A DNA stretch of 64,000 nt from contig DATHYT010000074.1 of assembly GCA_035459025.1 (NCBI GenBank), positions 19,804 through 83,803 on the forward strand. The letters run 5' to 3'. Positions 17,582 to 26,180 of the stretch are shown in pieces (the stretch's first letter is position 1; each line of letters starts with the position of its first letter). Both the position numbers and the translations under genes were made by a program. Under the pieces are notes generated by a model. That model was not told the origin of the DNA and did not search any database. It saw only the letters and a program-made list of their open reading frames with translations. The stretch is from JAABQT01 sp035459025. GTDB lineage: Bacteria; Pseudomonadota; Gammaproteobacteria; Burkholderiales; SG8-39.

Positions 17582-18501
17582 TTAGCCAGCGCCGCCAGGA
17601 TCTCGTCGGCGCCCTGCGCGCGCAGCACGCTTGCCGCCTGCGCGCCGAGCGCTTCCGGGTCGGCGGCGGCGCCGGTGCAATCGGCGTACGCGATCCGCGT
17701 GCCGTCGGGCGCGGCGACCAGCGCGCGCAGGCGCAGCCGCGCCCCGGCGAGCTCGGCATAAGCGCCCAGCGGAATGGTGCAGCTGCCGCCGAGCGCGAGG
17801 CTCACCGCGCGCTCGGCGCGCACGCAGGCGGCGCTCGCGGCGTGCGCGAGCGGCGCGAGCAGCGCCGCGACGTCGGCGCGCGAGGCGAGGCACTCGATGC
17901 CGAGCGCCGCCTGCCCCGGCGCGGGCAGGCTCTCGTCGACCGGCAGGCAGCACCGGATGCGCGCTTCGAGCCCGAGGCGCTTCAGCCCGGCGGCTGCGAG
18001 CAGCACGGCGTCGTACTCACCGCGGTCGAGCTTGGCGAGCCGCGTCTCGACGTTGCCGCGAAGCGTCGCGAGCTCGAGCCGCGGATAGCGCGCGGCGACC
18101 TGGGCTGCGCGGCGCAGGCTCGAGGTGCCGACGCGCGCACCGGGCGGCAGCGCCGCGAGCTCCGCGTAAGCGTTGCTCACCAGTGCGTCGCGCGCATCCT
18201 CGCGCTCGAGCGTCGCCGCGAGCACGAAGCCCGCGGGCAGCGCCACGGGCACGTCCTTCATCGAGTGCACCGCGAGGTCGGCGCGGCCATCGGCGAGTGC
18301 CTGCTCGAGCTCCTTCACGAACAGGCCCTTGCCGCCGACCTTGTCGAGGCGCACTTCGAGCAGCTCGTCGCCGCGCGTCGAGAGCGGCAGCAAGGCCACT
18401 TCCAGCCCGCGGTGCTCGGCCTCGAGCCGCGCCTTGACGTGCTCGGCCTGCCACAGCGCCAGCCGGCTGCGGCGCGTCGCGATCGTGAGTCGCGCGCGCA
18501 T
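17578..18501 (-). CDS. hemC: Hydroxymethylbilane synthase (porphobilinogen deaminase)
   Basis: HemC polymerises four porphobilinogens on a covalent dipyrromethane cofactor. The 307-residue protein shows IATRRSRLALWQAEHVKARL at the start, HSMKDVPVALPAGF with the catalytic region, and LGGSCTIPLGAYAE, whose cysteine carries the cofactor. The ATG at 18501 directly abuts the response-regulator stop at 18502, so haem synthesis genes are in one transcript with the two-component system, the same order as algR-hemC-hemD in Pseudomonas aeruginosa. Confidence 0.96.
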   Translation of the reverse strand: MRARLTIATRRSRLALWQAEHVKARLEAEHRGLEVALLPLSTRGDELLEVRLDKVGGKGLFVKELEQALADGRADLAVHSMKDVPVALPAGFVLAATLEREDARDALVSNAYAELAALPPGARVGTSSLRRAAQVAARYPRLELATLRGNVETRLAKLDRGEYDAVLLAAAGLKRLGLEARIRCCLPVDESLPAPGQAALGIECLASRADVAALLAPLAHAASAACVRAERAVSLALGGSCTIPLGAYAELAGARLRLRALVAAPDGTRIAYADCTGAAADPEALGAQAASVLRAQGADEILAALAK

Positions 18502-19254
18502 TCAGCCCTCCTTCGCCAGCACGCGCACCTCGGCCCACTGCCGGCGGCTGACCGGCAGGCGCTCGGGCACGCCCTCGAGCACCACGTTCCAGCGCGGCTC
18601 CTCGCCGCCCTCGGCCGAGCGCTCGAAGCCGCGCACCGCGGCGCGCGCCACCAGGCAGTTGCGGTGCACGCGCACCAGCCGCTCGGCGAACTCGCGCTCC
18701 AGCGCCACCAGCGACTCCTCGATCAGGTGCTCGCCCGCGCGCGTGCGCAGGGTCACGTACTTGAGCTCGGCGCGCAGGTAGACGATGTCGCGCACCGGCA
18801 CGAGGTGGATGCGGTTGCGCTCGGTCACCGACAGGTATTCGCGCGCCTGCCCCGCCGCCTTCGCCAGCCGCTCGCGCTCCGGGGGCCCGTCCGCGCTCGC
18901 CTTTTTCAGCGCCGCCGCGAGGCGCGCGGCGCGCACCGGCTTGAGCAGGTAGTCCAGCGCGTTCAGCTCGAAGGCCTCCACCGCGTGGCGGTCGTGCGCC
19001 GTGACGAACACCACCGCGGGCGCGAGCTCCAGGCCGGAGAGATGGCGCGCCACCTCCAGCCCGCGCATGCCGGGCATCTCGATGTCGAGCAGCAGCACCT
19101 GGGCGCGGCTCGCCGGCAGCTGCGCCACCGCGTCGAGCCCGCTCGCCGCCTCGCCCACCACCTCGGTGGGCAGCTCGGCGGCGATGTCGGCGAGCAGCTC
19201 CTTCAGGCGCTCGCGCGCCGGGGTCTCGTCGTCAGCGATGAATACGCGCAGCAT
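18502..19254 (-). CDS. algR: LytTR-family response regulator (AlgR-like)
   Basis: A 250-residue regulator: an N-terminal receiver domain with acidic pocket IADDE, phospho-acceptor Asp57 in LLLDIEMPG and the conserved Lys in LLKPVRAARL, then a LytTR DNA-binding domain (about residues 145-245) with VYLRAELKYVTLRTRAG and VHRNCLVAR. The ATG at 19254 gives a complete receiver. It follows the histidine kinase by four bases and precedes hemC with no gap. In Pseudomonas AlgR controls alginate and twitching genes; targets here are unknown. Confidence 0.9.
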   Translation of the reverse strand: MLRVFIADDETPARERLKELLADIAAELPTEVVGEAASGLDAVAQLPASRAQVLLLDIEMPGMRGLEVARHLSGLELAPAVVFVTAHDRHAVEAFELNALDYLLKPVRAARLAAALKKASADGPPERERLAKAAGQAREYLSVTERNRIHLVPVRDIVYLRAELKYVTLRTRAGEHLIEESLVALEREFAERLVRVHRNCLVARAAVRGFERSAEGGEEPRWNVVLEGVPERLPVSRRQWAEVRVLAKEG

Positions 19255-19258
19255 TGCC

Positions 19259-20272
19259 TCAATCCTTTCCCGGGCGGTACGGCATCGCGATCTCCACCAC
19301 GTAGCGCTCGCCGGCGACGCGCATGTCGACGCGCGCCTCGATGTCGAAGAATAGCTGCAGCCGCTCGCGGATGTTCTCGAGCGCCATGCGGTTGCCGGCA
19401 CGGTGCGCATGCTGCTCGATGTACGGATTCTCGATGCGCGCGAAGACGCGCGTGCCGCGCCGCTCGATGTGCACCACGACACGCCCCTCGCCCGCGCCCG
19501 GCTCGACGCCGTGGTAGATCGCGTTCTCGAGCAGCGGCTGCAGGATCATCGGCGGCATCAGCGCGTCGCGCGGCGCGCCTTCCAGCTCCCACACCACCTT
19601 CAGCCGCTCGCCCAGGCGCAGCTGCTCGAGGCTCGCGTAGCGCTCGAGCAGCGCGATCTCGTCGCCGAGCGGCACGAAGTTGCGGTTGTCCTGCATCAGC
19701 ACGCGGAACAGGTCCGACAGGTCCTCCAGCGCCTGCTCCGCGCGGCGCGGGTCCCGGCGGATCAGCGACAGCACCGCGTTCAGGCTATTGAACAGGAAAT
19801 GCGGGCGGATGCGCGACTGCAGCGCCTGCAGCCGCGCCTCCGCCAGCGCCGGCGAATAGGCGCGCGTGAGCAGGCGCAGGTACGCGAGCAGCAGCAGCGC
19901 CGCGATCGCCGCGAGCGCGAGCGTGCGCGCAAGGCCCGCCAGCGCGTCGCCCGCCGCCGCGCTCGCCACGTGCAGCGTGCCGCTGACCGCGAGCGTGAGC
20001 GTCACCACCGCGAAGCCGCCCTGCCAGTACGGCAGCCGCGCGAGCGCGGGCGACAGCGCGTAGAGCACGACCAGCGTCACGGCAAGCGCCGGCTCGAGGC
20101 GCGCCGCCACCAGCAGGAAACGCTCGAGCGCCGCGCCCCAGCTCGGCGCCGCCGCGAGCACCGCCGCGAAGGCAAGCGCGTTGACGCCAAGCAGGATGCG
20201 CGCCACCACGCCCAGGTTGCGGAAGTCCGGCAGGGCGTCGCTCGTGAAGTTTTGCTTTATACTCATTGGCAT
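19259..20272 (-). CDS. algZ: LytS/AlgZ-type sensor histidine kinase
   Basis: The 337-residue protein has a hydrophobic N-terminal half with about four membrane segments (residues about 20-150) and no periplasmic sensor domain. The C-terminal His_kinase part has RPHFLFNSLNAVLSL, whose His is the phospho-acceptor, and LQPLLENAIYHGVEPG for ATP binding; this is the LytS-type arrangement, without a classical H-box dimerisation domain. Start at ATG 20272, with a second ATG two codons on. Partner of the adjacent response regulator. The start lies only 30 bases from divergent argH, as in Pseudomonas. Confidence 0.88.
   Translation of the reverse strand: MPMSIKQNFTSDALPDFRNLGVVARILLGVNALAFAAVLAAAPSWGAALERFLLVAARLEPALAVTLVVLYALSPALARLPYWQGGFAVVTLTLAVSGTLHVASAAAGDALAGLARTLALAAIAALLLLAYLRLLTRAYSPALAEARLQALQSRIRPHFLFNSLNAVLSLIRRDPRRAEQALEDLSDLFRVLMQDNRNFVPLGDEIALLERYASLEQLRLGERLKVVWELEGAPRDALMPPMILQPLLENAIYHGVEPGAGEGRVVVHIERRGTRVFARIENPYIEQHAHRAGNRMALENIRERLQLFFDIEARVDMRVAGERYVVEIAMPYRPGKD
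20258..20263 (+). promoter_or_regulatory. Possible -10 element for argH inside the start of the kinase gene
   Basis: TATACT lies 40 bases before the argH ATG and inside the first codons of the divergent kinase gene. The 30-base divergent gap is too short for a promoter on its own, so the argH promoter must lie at least partly in the kinase reading frame. No convincing -35 is seen. Confidence 0.35.
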
Positions 20273-20302
20273 AGCGCGGCGCGCCGCGACCAAGTATGCC
20301 CC

Positions 20303-21730
20303 ATGGCCCCTCCTCGCACCAAGCGGAAGTCGCGCCCTAGAGCCGGGGCGGGGCGTCCCGCGGCGCCCTGGTCGCCGCGCTTCGCCGAGCCGCTCGACGA
20401 CCTGGTGAAGCGCTTCACCGCCTCGGTGGCCTTCGACCGGAGGCTCGCGGCGGTCGATATCCAGGCGTCGCTCGCGCATGCGCGCATGCTCGCCGCCTGC
20501 GGCATCATCGCCCGGGACGACCTTGCCGACATCGAGCGCGGCATGGCGGCGATCCGCAAGGAGATCGAGGCGGGCGAATTCGCCTGGTCGCTGGACGCCG
20601 AGGACGTGCACACCAACATCGAGCGCCGCCTGATCGAGCGGGTCGGCGAGGCCGGCAAGCGCCTGCACACCGCGCGCTCGAGAAACGACCAGGTGGCGAC
20701 CGACGTGCGCCTGTGGCTGCGCGCCGAGATCGACGCCATGGACGGCGCGATCGGCCGGCTGCAGGAGGCGCTGCTCGTGCAGGCCGAGCGCCACGCGGCG
20801 CTGGTGATGCCGGGCTTCACGCACCTGCAGGTGGCGCAGCCGGTGACCTTCGGCCATCACCTGATGGCCTACTACGAGATGCTCGCGCGCGACCGCGCGC
20901 GCTTCGCCGAGTGCCGCCGGCGCGTCAATGTCCTGCCGCTGGGCGCCGCGGCGCTCGCCGGCACCACCTTTGCCATCGACCGCGCGCGCGTGGCGCGCGA
21001 GCTCGGCTTCGAGAGCGTCGCCGCCAACTCGCTCGACGCGGTGTCCGATCGCGACTTCGCCATCGAGTTCTGCGCGGATGCCGCCCTCGCCATGACGCAC
21101 CTGTCGCGCCTCGCCGAGGAGCTGGTGCTGTGGATGAGCCCGCGCTTCGGCTTCGTGCGCCTGCCCGACCGCTTCTGCACCGGCAGCTCGATCATGCCGC
21201 AGAAGAAGAACCCCGACGTACCCGAGCTGGTGCGGGGCAAGAGCGCGCGCGTCGCCGGCAGCCTGATGACGTTGCTGATGCTGATGAAGGCGCAGCCGCT
21301 CGCCTACAACAAGGACAACCAGGAAGATAAGGAGCCGCTGTTCGACGCCGCGGACACGCTGCGCGACGCGCTCACCGTGTTCGCCGAGCTGGTGGCGGGC
21401 CTCGAGCCGGTGCCCGAGGCGATGCGCGCGGCGGCGCTCGAGGGCTTCGCCACCGCCACCGACCTCGCCGACTATCTGGTGAGAAAGGGCGTGCCGTTTC
21501 GCGACGCGCACAGCGTGGTGGCGCGCGCGGTGCGCGAGGCCGAAAGCGTGGGCTGCGATCTCTCGGGCCTGCCGCTCGCGGTGCTCAAGCGCTTCTCGAG
21601 CGTGATCGGCGACGACGTGTACGAGTGCCTGTCGCTGGAGGGCTCGGTGGCAGCGCGCGACCACCCCGGCGGCACCGCGCCGCGCCAGGTCAGGGCGGCG
21701 GTGGCGCGCGCGCGGCGCGGCAAGGCATGA
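20303..21730 (+). CDS. argH: Argininosuccinate lyase
   Basis: ArgH splits argininosuccinate into arginine and fumarate, the final step of arginine synthesis. The 475-residue protein carries the fumarase/aspartase superfamily signature GSSIMPQKKNPDVPELVRGK and the conserved RSRNDQVATDVRLW and GFTHLQVAQP blocks. The ATG at 20303 gives a slightly basic N-terminal extension (PPRTKRKSRPRAGAGR) before the conserved region, longer than usual by about 15 residues. It overlaps the kinase gene downstream by ATGA. Confidence 0.96.
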   Translation: MAPPRTKRKSRPRAGAGRPAAPWSPRFAEPLDDLVKRFTASVAFDRRLAAVDIQASLAHARMLAACGIIARDDLADIERGMAAIRKEIEAGEFAWSLDAEDVHTNIERRLIERVGEAGKRLHTARSRNDQVATDVRLWLRAEIDAMDGAIGRLQEALLVQAERHAALVMPGFTHLQVAQPVTFGHHLMAYYEMLARDRARFAECRRRVNVLPLGAAALAGTTFAIDRARVARELGFESVAANSLDAVSDRDFAIEFCADAALAMTHLSRLAEELVLWMSPRFGFVRLPDRFCTGSSIMPQKKNPDVPELVRGKSARVAGSLMTLLMLMKAQPLAYNKDNQEDKEPLFDAADTLRDALTVFAELVAGLEPVPEAMRAAALEGFATATDLADYLVRKGVPFRDAHSVVARAVREAESVGCDLSGLPLAVLKRFSSVIGDDVYECLSLEGSVAARDHPGGTAPRQVRAAVARARRGKA

Positions 21731-23025
21731 ACGAGGCCGTGGTGGCGATGCCCGAGCGCATCGGCAAGTACCCGGTGCTGCAGGAGATCGGGCGCGGCGC
21801 GACGAGCGTGGTGTACCTGTGCAATGACCCGTTCTACAGCCGCAACGTCGCCGTCAAGGTGGTGATCCCGGACGTGTCCCAGAACAAGGACAAGGGGCGC
21901 CTGTTCCGCAAGCTCTTCATCACCGAGGCCTCGCTCGCCGGCAAGCTCCAGCACCCGCACATCTGCCAGATCTACGACGCGGTCGCCAACGACCGCGAGC
22001 AGTACATCGTCATGGAGTACGTCGACGGCGGCACGCTCGAGCGCCACGGCGACGCGCAGGACCTGCTGCCGATCGACCGCGTGGTGGAGATCGTGTTCAA
22101 GTGCACGCGCGCGCTGGAATTCGCGCACAAGATGGGCATCACGCACCGCGATCTGAAGCCCGCCAACATCCTGTACACGGGCGAGACCGACGTCAAGGTC
22201 TCGGACTTCGGCGCCGCGCTCATCGCGAGCGGCGACATCACGCAGGTCTCGGCCATCGGCTCGCCGGCCTACATGTCGCCCGAGCAGGTCAAGGAGCATG
22301 CGCTCGACCACCGCACCGACATCTACTCGCTCGGCGTGGTCATGTACCAGCTGCTCGCCGGGCGCCTGCCGTTCCAGGCCACCAACAACTTCAGCCTGAT
22401 CTACCAGATCGCCAACGTCGAGCCGCAGCCGCCCTCGTCCTACCGGCCGCAGATCCCGGCGGCGCTCGACGCGATCGTGAAGCGCGCCATGGCCAAGGAC
22501 CTGGCGCAGCGCTACGCGAACTGGGAGGACTTCTCGCTCGACCTGGCGGAGGTGTTCCGCAACGAGCGCCTCAGCGGCAAGCGCGAGCAGTTCGCCGATT
22601 CCGACAAGTTCGAGTCGCTGCGAAGGCTCGCCTTCTTCATCAACTTCACCGACGCCGAGCTCTGGGAAGTGGCGCGCATCTCCAACTGGCGCACCGCCGC
22701 CGCCGGCGAGCTGCTGATGAAGGAGGGCGAGCCCGGGAACTTCTTCTGCATCCTCGCCGACGGCCAGGTGCGCGTGACGCGCAAGGGCAAGCTGCTCAAC
22801 ATCCTGTCCGCGGGCGAGTGCTTCGGCGAGATGGCCTACCTGTCCAAGGAGGAGCAGCTGCGCGGGGCCGACGTCACGGTGATGGAGGAATCGAAGATCA
22901 TCTCCGTGCCGACGCAGAAGCTCACGCAGGCGTCCGACGCCTGCCGCTACAAGTTCGACCGCGCCTTCATGGAGATCCTGGTCGAGCGCCTGACCATGGC
23001 CAACGCCCGGCTCTCGGGCGTGTGA
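21727..23025 (+). CDS. Eukaryotic-type Ser/Thr protein kinase fused to a cyclic-nucleotide-binding-type domain
   Basis: A 432-residue cytoplasmic protein. Residues about 13-275 form a Hanks-type kinase: glycine loop IGRGATSVVYL, Lys in VAVKVVIP, catalytic HRDLKPANIL, DFGAALI (DFG) and YMSPEQ, all intact. Residues about 300-425 form a cNMP-binding/Crp-type beta-roll (LLMKEGEPGNFFCILADGQVRV, SAGECFGEMAYLS). There is no transmembrane segment. The arrangement suggests allosteric control of phosphorylation by a small molecule. It overlaps argH by ATGA, so it is coupled to arginine synthesis. Its substrates are unknown. Confidence 0.88.
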   Translation: MNEAVVAMPERIGKYPVLQEIGRGATSVVYLCNDPFYSRNVAVKVVIPDVSQNKDKGRLFRKLFITEASLAGKLQHPHICQIYDAVANDREQYIVMEYVDGGTLERHGDAQDLLPIDRVVEIVFKCTRALEFAHKMGITHRDLKPANILYTGETDVKVSDFGAALIASGDITQVSAIGSPAYMSPEQVKEHALDHRTDIYSLGVVMYQLLAGRLPFQATNNFSLIYQIANVEPQPPSSYRPQIPAALDAIVKRAMAKDLAQRYANWEDFSLDLAEVFRNERLSGKREQFADSDKFESLRRLAFFINFTDAELWEVARISNWRTAAAGELLMKEGEPGNFFCILADGQVRVTRKGKLLNILSAGECFGEMAYLSKEEQLRGADVTVMEESKIISVPTQKLTQASDACRYKFDRAFMEILVERLTMANARLSGV

Positions 23026-23229
23026 GCGCGATGCGCCGCCACTGATTTTCTTGTCCGTATGCTGGCGTGATTTCCATCGTGACCCGACGCAAGCCTAATC
23101 TGCTCAGGGAGGATGGCGGAGTTGCCTCAACCTTAACCTCGGTCAAAATCGGGCCCCGGATGTTCTGGTAGATGTCTCCGAGTAACACGAGAACTAGAAG
23201 CAGTCCAACCAAGCTGCAGGAGAAAATCA

Positions 23230-23706
23230 ATGAAGCCATTTGCTCTGGGAATCGCGGCCCTGGCGGCCTTTTCCGTCAGCGCCCCGTCCGCCGCTACAGA
23301 CGTGACCTATCGAAAGGATATCCGACCGCTGATGGAGCAGAAATGCCTTGGCTGCCACGGCTCCGGCGCACCGTACTATGGCGACTTCAAGGAAGACGTG
23401 AAGAAATACGAGGCGGCCATGAAAGGCCCGCGGATGGATACCTATGCCGATACGATCTACTTCGTCGGCTGGCCGGATACGGGCGCATTGATGCGCAGAC
23501 TCGACGACGGCAAGGCAAGCAAGAGCGGCAAGCCGGGCAACATGTATGTCTTCCTCGGTTCGAGCGACGAAGAGCGGCAAAAGAATTTCAAGCTCTTCAA
23601 GGACTGGGTAGGCGAGGACGCGTGGGTACTCAACCGCTGGAAGGCGAGAGGCGACGTTCCCGGCATAACGCAGGATCAAGTCTCGAAGATGAAGCTCAAG
23701 TATTAG
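23230..23706 (+). CDS. Small periplasmic c-type cytochrome
   Basis: A 158-residue protein with a Sec signal peptide (MKPFALGIAALAAFSVSAPSAA) and one haem c attachment motif, CLGCH, early in the mature part (DIRPLMEQKCLGCHGSGAP). The remainder is Lys/Asp-rich and matches no enzyme I recognise; a soluble electron carrier is the likely role. A good ribosome site (CAGGAG) precedes the ATG. The gene has fewer G/C bases than its neighbours, its own 204-base leader and its own terminator, so it stands apart from the argH operon and may have been acquired. Confidence 0.8.
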   Translation: MKPFALGIAALAAFSVSAPSAATDVTYRKDIRPLMEQKCLGCHGSGAPYYGDFKEDVKKYEAAMKGPRMDTYADTIYFVGWPDTGALMRRLDDGKASKSGKPGNMYVFLGSSDEERQKNFKLFKDWVGEDAWVLNRWKARGDVPGITQDQVSKMKLKY

Positions 23707-23734
23707 CGAACCCGGAACAATCGCGGCACTTACC

Positions 23735-23760
23735 CGCCCCACTTGTTGGGGCGTTTTCTT
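23735..23760 (+). terminator. Rho-independent terminator after the cytochrome gene
   Basis: A perfect seven-pair stem (CGCCCCA with TGGGGCG) around the loop CTTGT is followed directly by TTTTCTT. It lies 28 bases after the cytochrome stop. Confidence 0.9.
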
Positions 23761-23977
23761 GCCGGCCAACAAACAAGACAATCCATCCGCTCCTCGCGAA
23801 GCAGATTCAGGCGATGTCCGGGCCGGGGTTGTAGGTCAGGATCTGCTCTGACACCTCAGGCGGCTTCGGGGCCGGTAGCCCAGGCCCCGTTCCCGCCGGA
23901 GTCCTTGGCGCCCACAGGCCAAGGTGGAGCGCTCGAGCGCCCCTTTGCAAGCAGCCCGTAGGTACGCAGACCGCGAT
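23761..23977. other. Intergenic stretch with several small palindromes, no gene
   Basis: This 217-base gap between the cytochrome terminator and grxD holds several short inverted repeats: GGTCAG...CTGACACC near 23837, GGGGCC...GGCCCC near 23870, CCTTGGC...GCCAAGG near 23907 and GAGCGCTCGAGCGC near 23928. I see no coding sequence. It may be decayed repeat or terminator sequence. Confidence 0.4.
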
Positions 23978-24301
23978 CTAGGCCTGCTGCTTCACCCCTT
24001 CGAGCAGCTTCTGCAGCTCGCCCGACTGGTACATCTCGCGCAGGATGTCCGCGCCGCCGACGAATTCGCCGTTGACGTAGAGCTGCGGGATGGTGGGCCA
24101 GTTGGCGTATTCCTTGATGCCCTGGCGGATCTCGGGATCGGCGAGCACGTCGACGCTGGCGAAGCTCGAGACGCCGCAAGCCTGCAGCGCCTGCACCGCG
24201 AGGGCCGAGAAGCCGCACTGCGGCATCTGCGGCGTGCCCTTCATGAAAAGCACCACCGGGTTGGAGGCGACCTGCTCTTTGATGCGCTGTTGGGTGTCCA
24301 T
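23978..24301 (-). CDS. grxD: Monothiol glutaredoxin GrxD
   Basis: A 107-residue monothiol glutaredoxin of the Grx4/Grx5 type, which binds a [2Fe-2S] cluster with glutathione and passes it to target proteins. The active site is CGFS (QMPQCGFSALAV), and WPTIPQLYVNGEFVGGADI holds the glutathione-binding residues. The ATG at 24301 is preferred over an in-frame GTG two codons upstream. It lies directly after prmC (stop at 24304). Downstream genes are on the other strand. Confidence 0.95.
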   Translation of the reverse strand: MDTQQRIKEQVASNPVVLFMKGTPQMPQCGFSALAVQALQACGVSSFASVDVLADPEIRQGIKEYANWPTIPQLYVNGEFVGGADILREMYQSGELQKLLEGVKQQA

Positions 24302-24303
24302 AG

Positions 24304-25098
24304 TCACGATTCTAGTCCGCCGCCCGAGACCCGGGCAATGCCTGCAAGATCGGGCCAGCTGCGCACGTCTTCAAGACCCGCCTCGCGCAGCAGCTTTCTG
24401 ACCTCCGCGTCCTGCCCCAGGCCGTGCTCGAGCAGCAGGCGCCCGCCCGGGCGGAGGTGCGCCGCCGCGCCAGCCGCGATCTCCCGGATCGACTCCAGGC
24501 CGTCGGGCCCCGCGGCCAGCGCCGAGCGCGGCTCGAAGCGCACGTCGCCTTCGGCGAGGTGCGGATCATCCTCACTCACGTAAGGGGGATTCGAGACCAC
24601 CGCGTCGAAACGCTCGCCCGCCACCGGCTCGTACCACAGGCCGTGGCGGAACTCGACCTCCAGGCCGAGCCGGAGGGCGTTCCGCTGCGCCACGGCGAGC
24701 GCCGCGGCGCTCCTTTCCACCGCCACCACCCTGGCCGCCGGCTGATGGCGCTTCAGCGCCAGCGCAATCGCGCCGCTGCCGGTGCCCAGATCGAGCACGC
24801 TCGCGGGCGCCAGCCCGAGCGCGAGCTCCACCAGCAGCTCGGTTTCGGGACGCGGAATGAGCACCGCCGGATTGACCGCGAGCGGCAAGCCGTAGAACTC
24901 CTTCACGCCGAGGATGTAGGCGATAGGTTCGCCGCGCGCCCGCCGCGCCGCGTAGTCGCGGAACTTCGCCTCGGCCTCGGCGGGCAGCTCGCGCTCCGGA
25001 TGCGCGAGCACGCTCGCCTCCGAATACCCCGTTGCCGCGGCGAGCAGCAAGCGCGCCTCGCGCGCCTCGAGCGCCGCGAGGGCCTGCGCCACCTTCAA
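24304..25098 (-). CDS. prmC: Peptide chain release factor N5-glutamine methyltransferase
   Basis: PrmC methylates the glutamine of the GGQ motif in release factors. The roughly 264-residue protein has an N-terminal helical domain, SAM-binding VLDLGTGSGAIALAL and the catalytic NPPY in VVSNPPYVSEDDPHL. It immediately follows prfA, which encodes its substrate; the proposed TTG start overlaps the prfA stop (TTGA). A GTG two codons later (25092) is an equally possible start. Confidence 0.94.
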   Translation of the reverse strand: MKVAQALAALEAREARLLLAAATGYSEASVLAHPERELPAEAEAKFRDYAARRARGEPIAYILGVKEFYGLPLAVNPAVLIPRPETELLVELALGLAPASVLDLGTGSGAIALALKRHQPAARVVAVERSAAALAVAQRNALRLGLEVEFRHGLWYEPVAGERFDAVVSNPPYVSEDDPHLAEGDVRFEPRSALAAGPDGLESIREIAAGAAAHLRPGGRLLLEHGLGQDAEVRKLLREAGLEDVRSWPDLAGIARVSGGGLES

Positions 25099-26180
25099 GC
25101 GGCTTCTTCGGCGAGCTGCGCCAGCTGCTCGGCCTGATGCTCCGCCGCGAGCGCATCGAGCAGCTCGCCCAGCTCCCCGTCCATGATGCGGTCGATCTTG
25201 TACAGCGTCAGGTTGATGCGGTGGTCGGTGACGCGGCCCTGCGGGAAGTTGTAGGTGCGGATGCGCTCCGAGCGGTCGCCCGAGCCGACGAGCGACTTCC
25301 GCGCCGAGGCGGTCTTCGCCTCCTGCTCGCGCGTCTGCTTGTCCTTGATGCGCGCGGCGAGCACGCCCAGCGCCTTTTCGCGGTTCTTGTGCTGCGAGCG
25401 CGAGTCCTGGCACTCGACCACGATGCCGGTCGGCAGGTGCGTGACGCGGATCGCCGACTCGGTCTTGTTGACGTGCTGGCCGCCCGCGCCCGAGGCGCGG
25501 AAGGTGTCGATGCGCAGCTCCGCGGGATTCAGCACCACGTCGTCGAGCGCCTCGGCCTCGGGCAGCACCGCCACCGTGCAGGCCGAGGTGTGGATGCGCC
25601 CTTGCGCCTCGGTCGCGGGCACGCGCTGCACGCGGTGCGCGCCCGACTCGAACTTCAGGCGCGAATACGCCCCTTGCGCGCCGATGCGCACGATCACCTC
25701 CTTGTAGCCGCCGAGCTCGGAGGCACTCTCGGAAATGAGCTCCACCGGCCAGCCCTGGCGCTCGGCATAGCGTGTGTACATGCGCAGCAGGTCGCCCGCG
25801 AACAGGGCCGACTCGTCGCCGCCGGTGCCGGCGCGCACCTCGAGGAAGATGCTGCGCTCGTCGTTCGGGTCCCTGGGCAGCAGCTGCTTCTGCAGCTCGT
25901 CCTCCAGCCGCTGCATCTGGGCGCGCGCGCCCTTCAGCTCTTCGTCGGCGAAGCCCTTCATGGCCGCGTCGCCGGCCATGTCCTGCGCGGCCTGCGCGTC
26001 GGCCTCGGCCTGGCGGTAGCGCGCGTACAGCGCGGCGAGCCCCGAAGCCTCGGCATACTCGCGCGACAGGTTCTTGAACTGGCCGAGGTCGCGCGTCGCG
26101 TCCTCGGCGGCGAGCAGGCGGTTCAACTCCTCCAAGCGCACGAGCGTGCGCTCGAGCTTGGCGCGCAGCGACGGCTTCAC
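25095..26180 (-). CDS. prfA: Peptide chain release factor 1
   Basis: RF1 ends translation at UAA and UAG codons. The 361-residue protein carries the GGQ peptidyl-tRNA hydrolysis motif in RASGAGGQHVNKTESA and the codon-recognition region around the family's P-x-T motif. The GTG at 26180 overlaps the hemA stop by GTGA. The hemA-prfA-prmC order is the classical one in proteobacteria. RF1 matters for the five genes in this window that end in the UAG contributed by repeat arms. Confidence 0.96.
   Translation of the reverse strand: MKPSLRAKLERTLVRLEELNRLLAAEDATRDLGQFKNLSREYAEASGLAALYARYRQAEADAQAAQDMAGDAAMKGFADEELKGARAQMQRLEDELQKQLLPRDPNDERSIFLEVRAGTGGDESALFAGDLLRMYTRYAERQGWPVELISESASELGGYKEVIVRIGAQGAYSRLKFESGAHRVQRVPATEAQGRIHTSACTVAVLPEAEALDDVVLNPAELRIDTFRASGAGGQHVNKTESAIRVTHLPTGIVVECQDSRSQHKNREKALGVLAARIKDKQTREQEAKTASARKSLVGSGDRSERIRTYNFPQGRVTDHRINLTLYKIDRIMDGELGELLDALAAEHQAEQLAQLAEEAA

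Noticed and set aside
22967..23239. A 90-codon minus-strand frame with a hydrophobic N-terminus (LVGLLLVLVLLGDIYQ)
   Set aside because: It overlaps the kinase gene by about 60 bases and the cytochrome start, has no clear ribosome site, and the hydrophobic stretch is antisense of leader sequence. A small membrane protein cannot be fully excluded.
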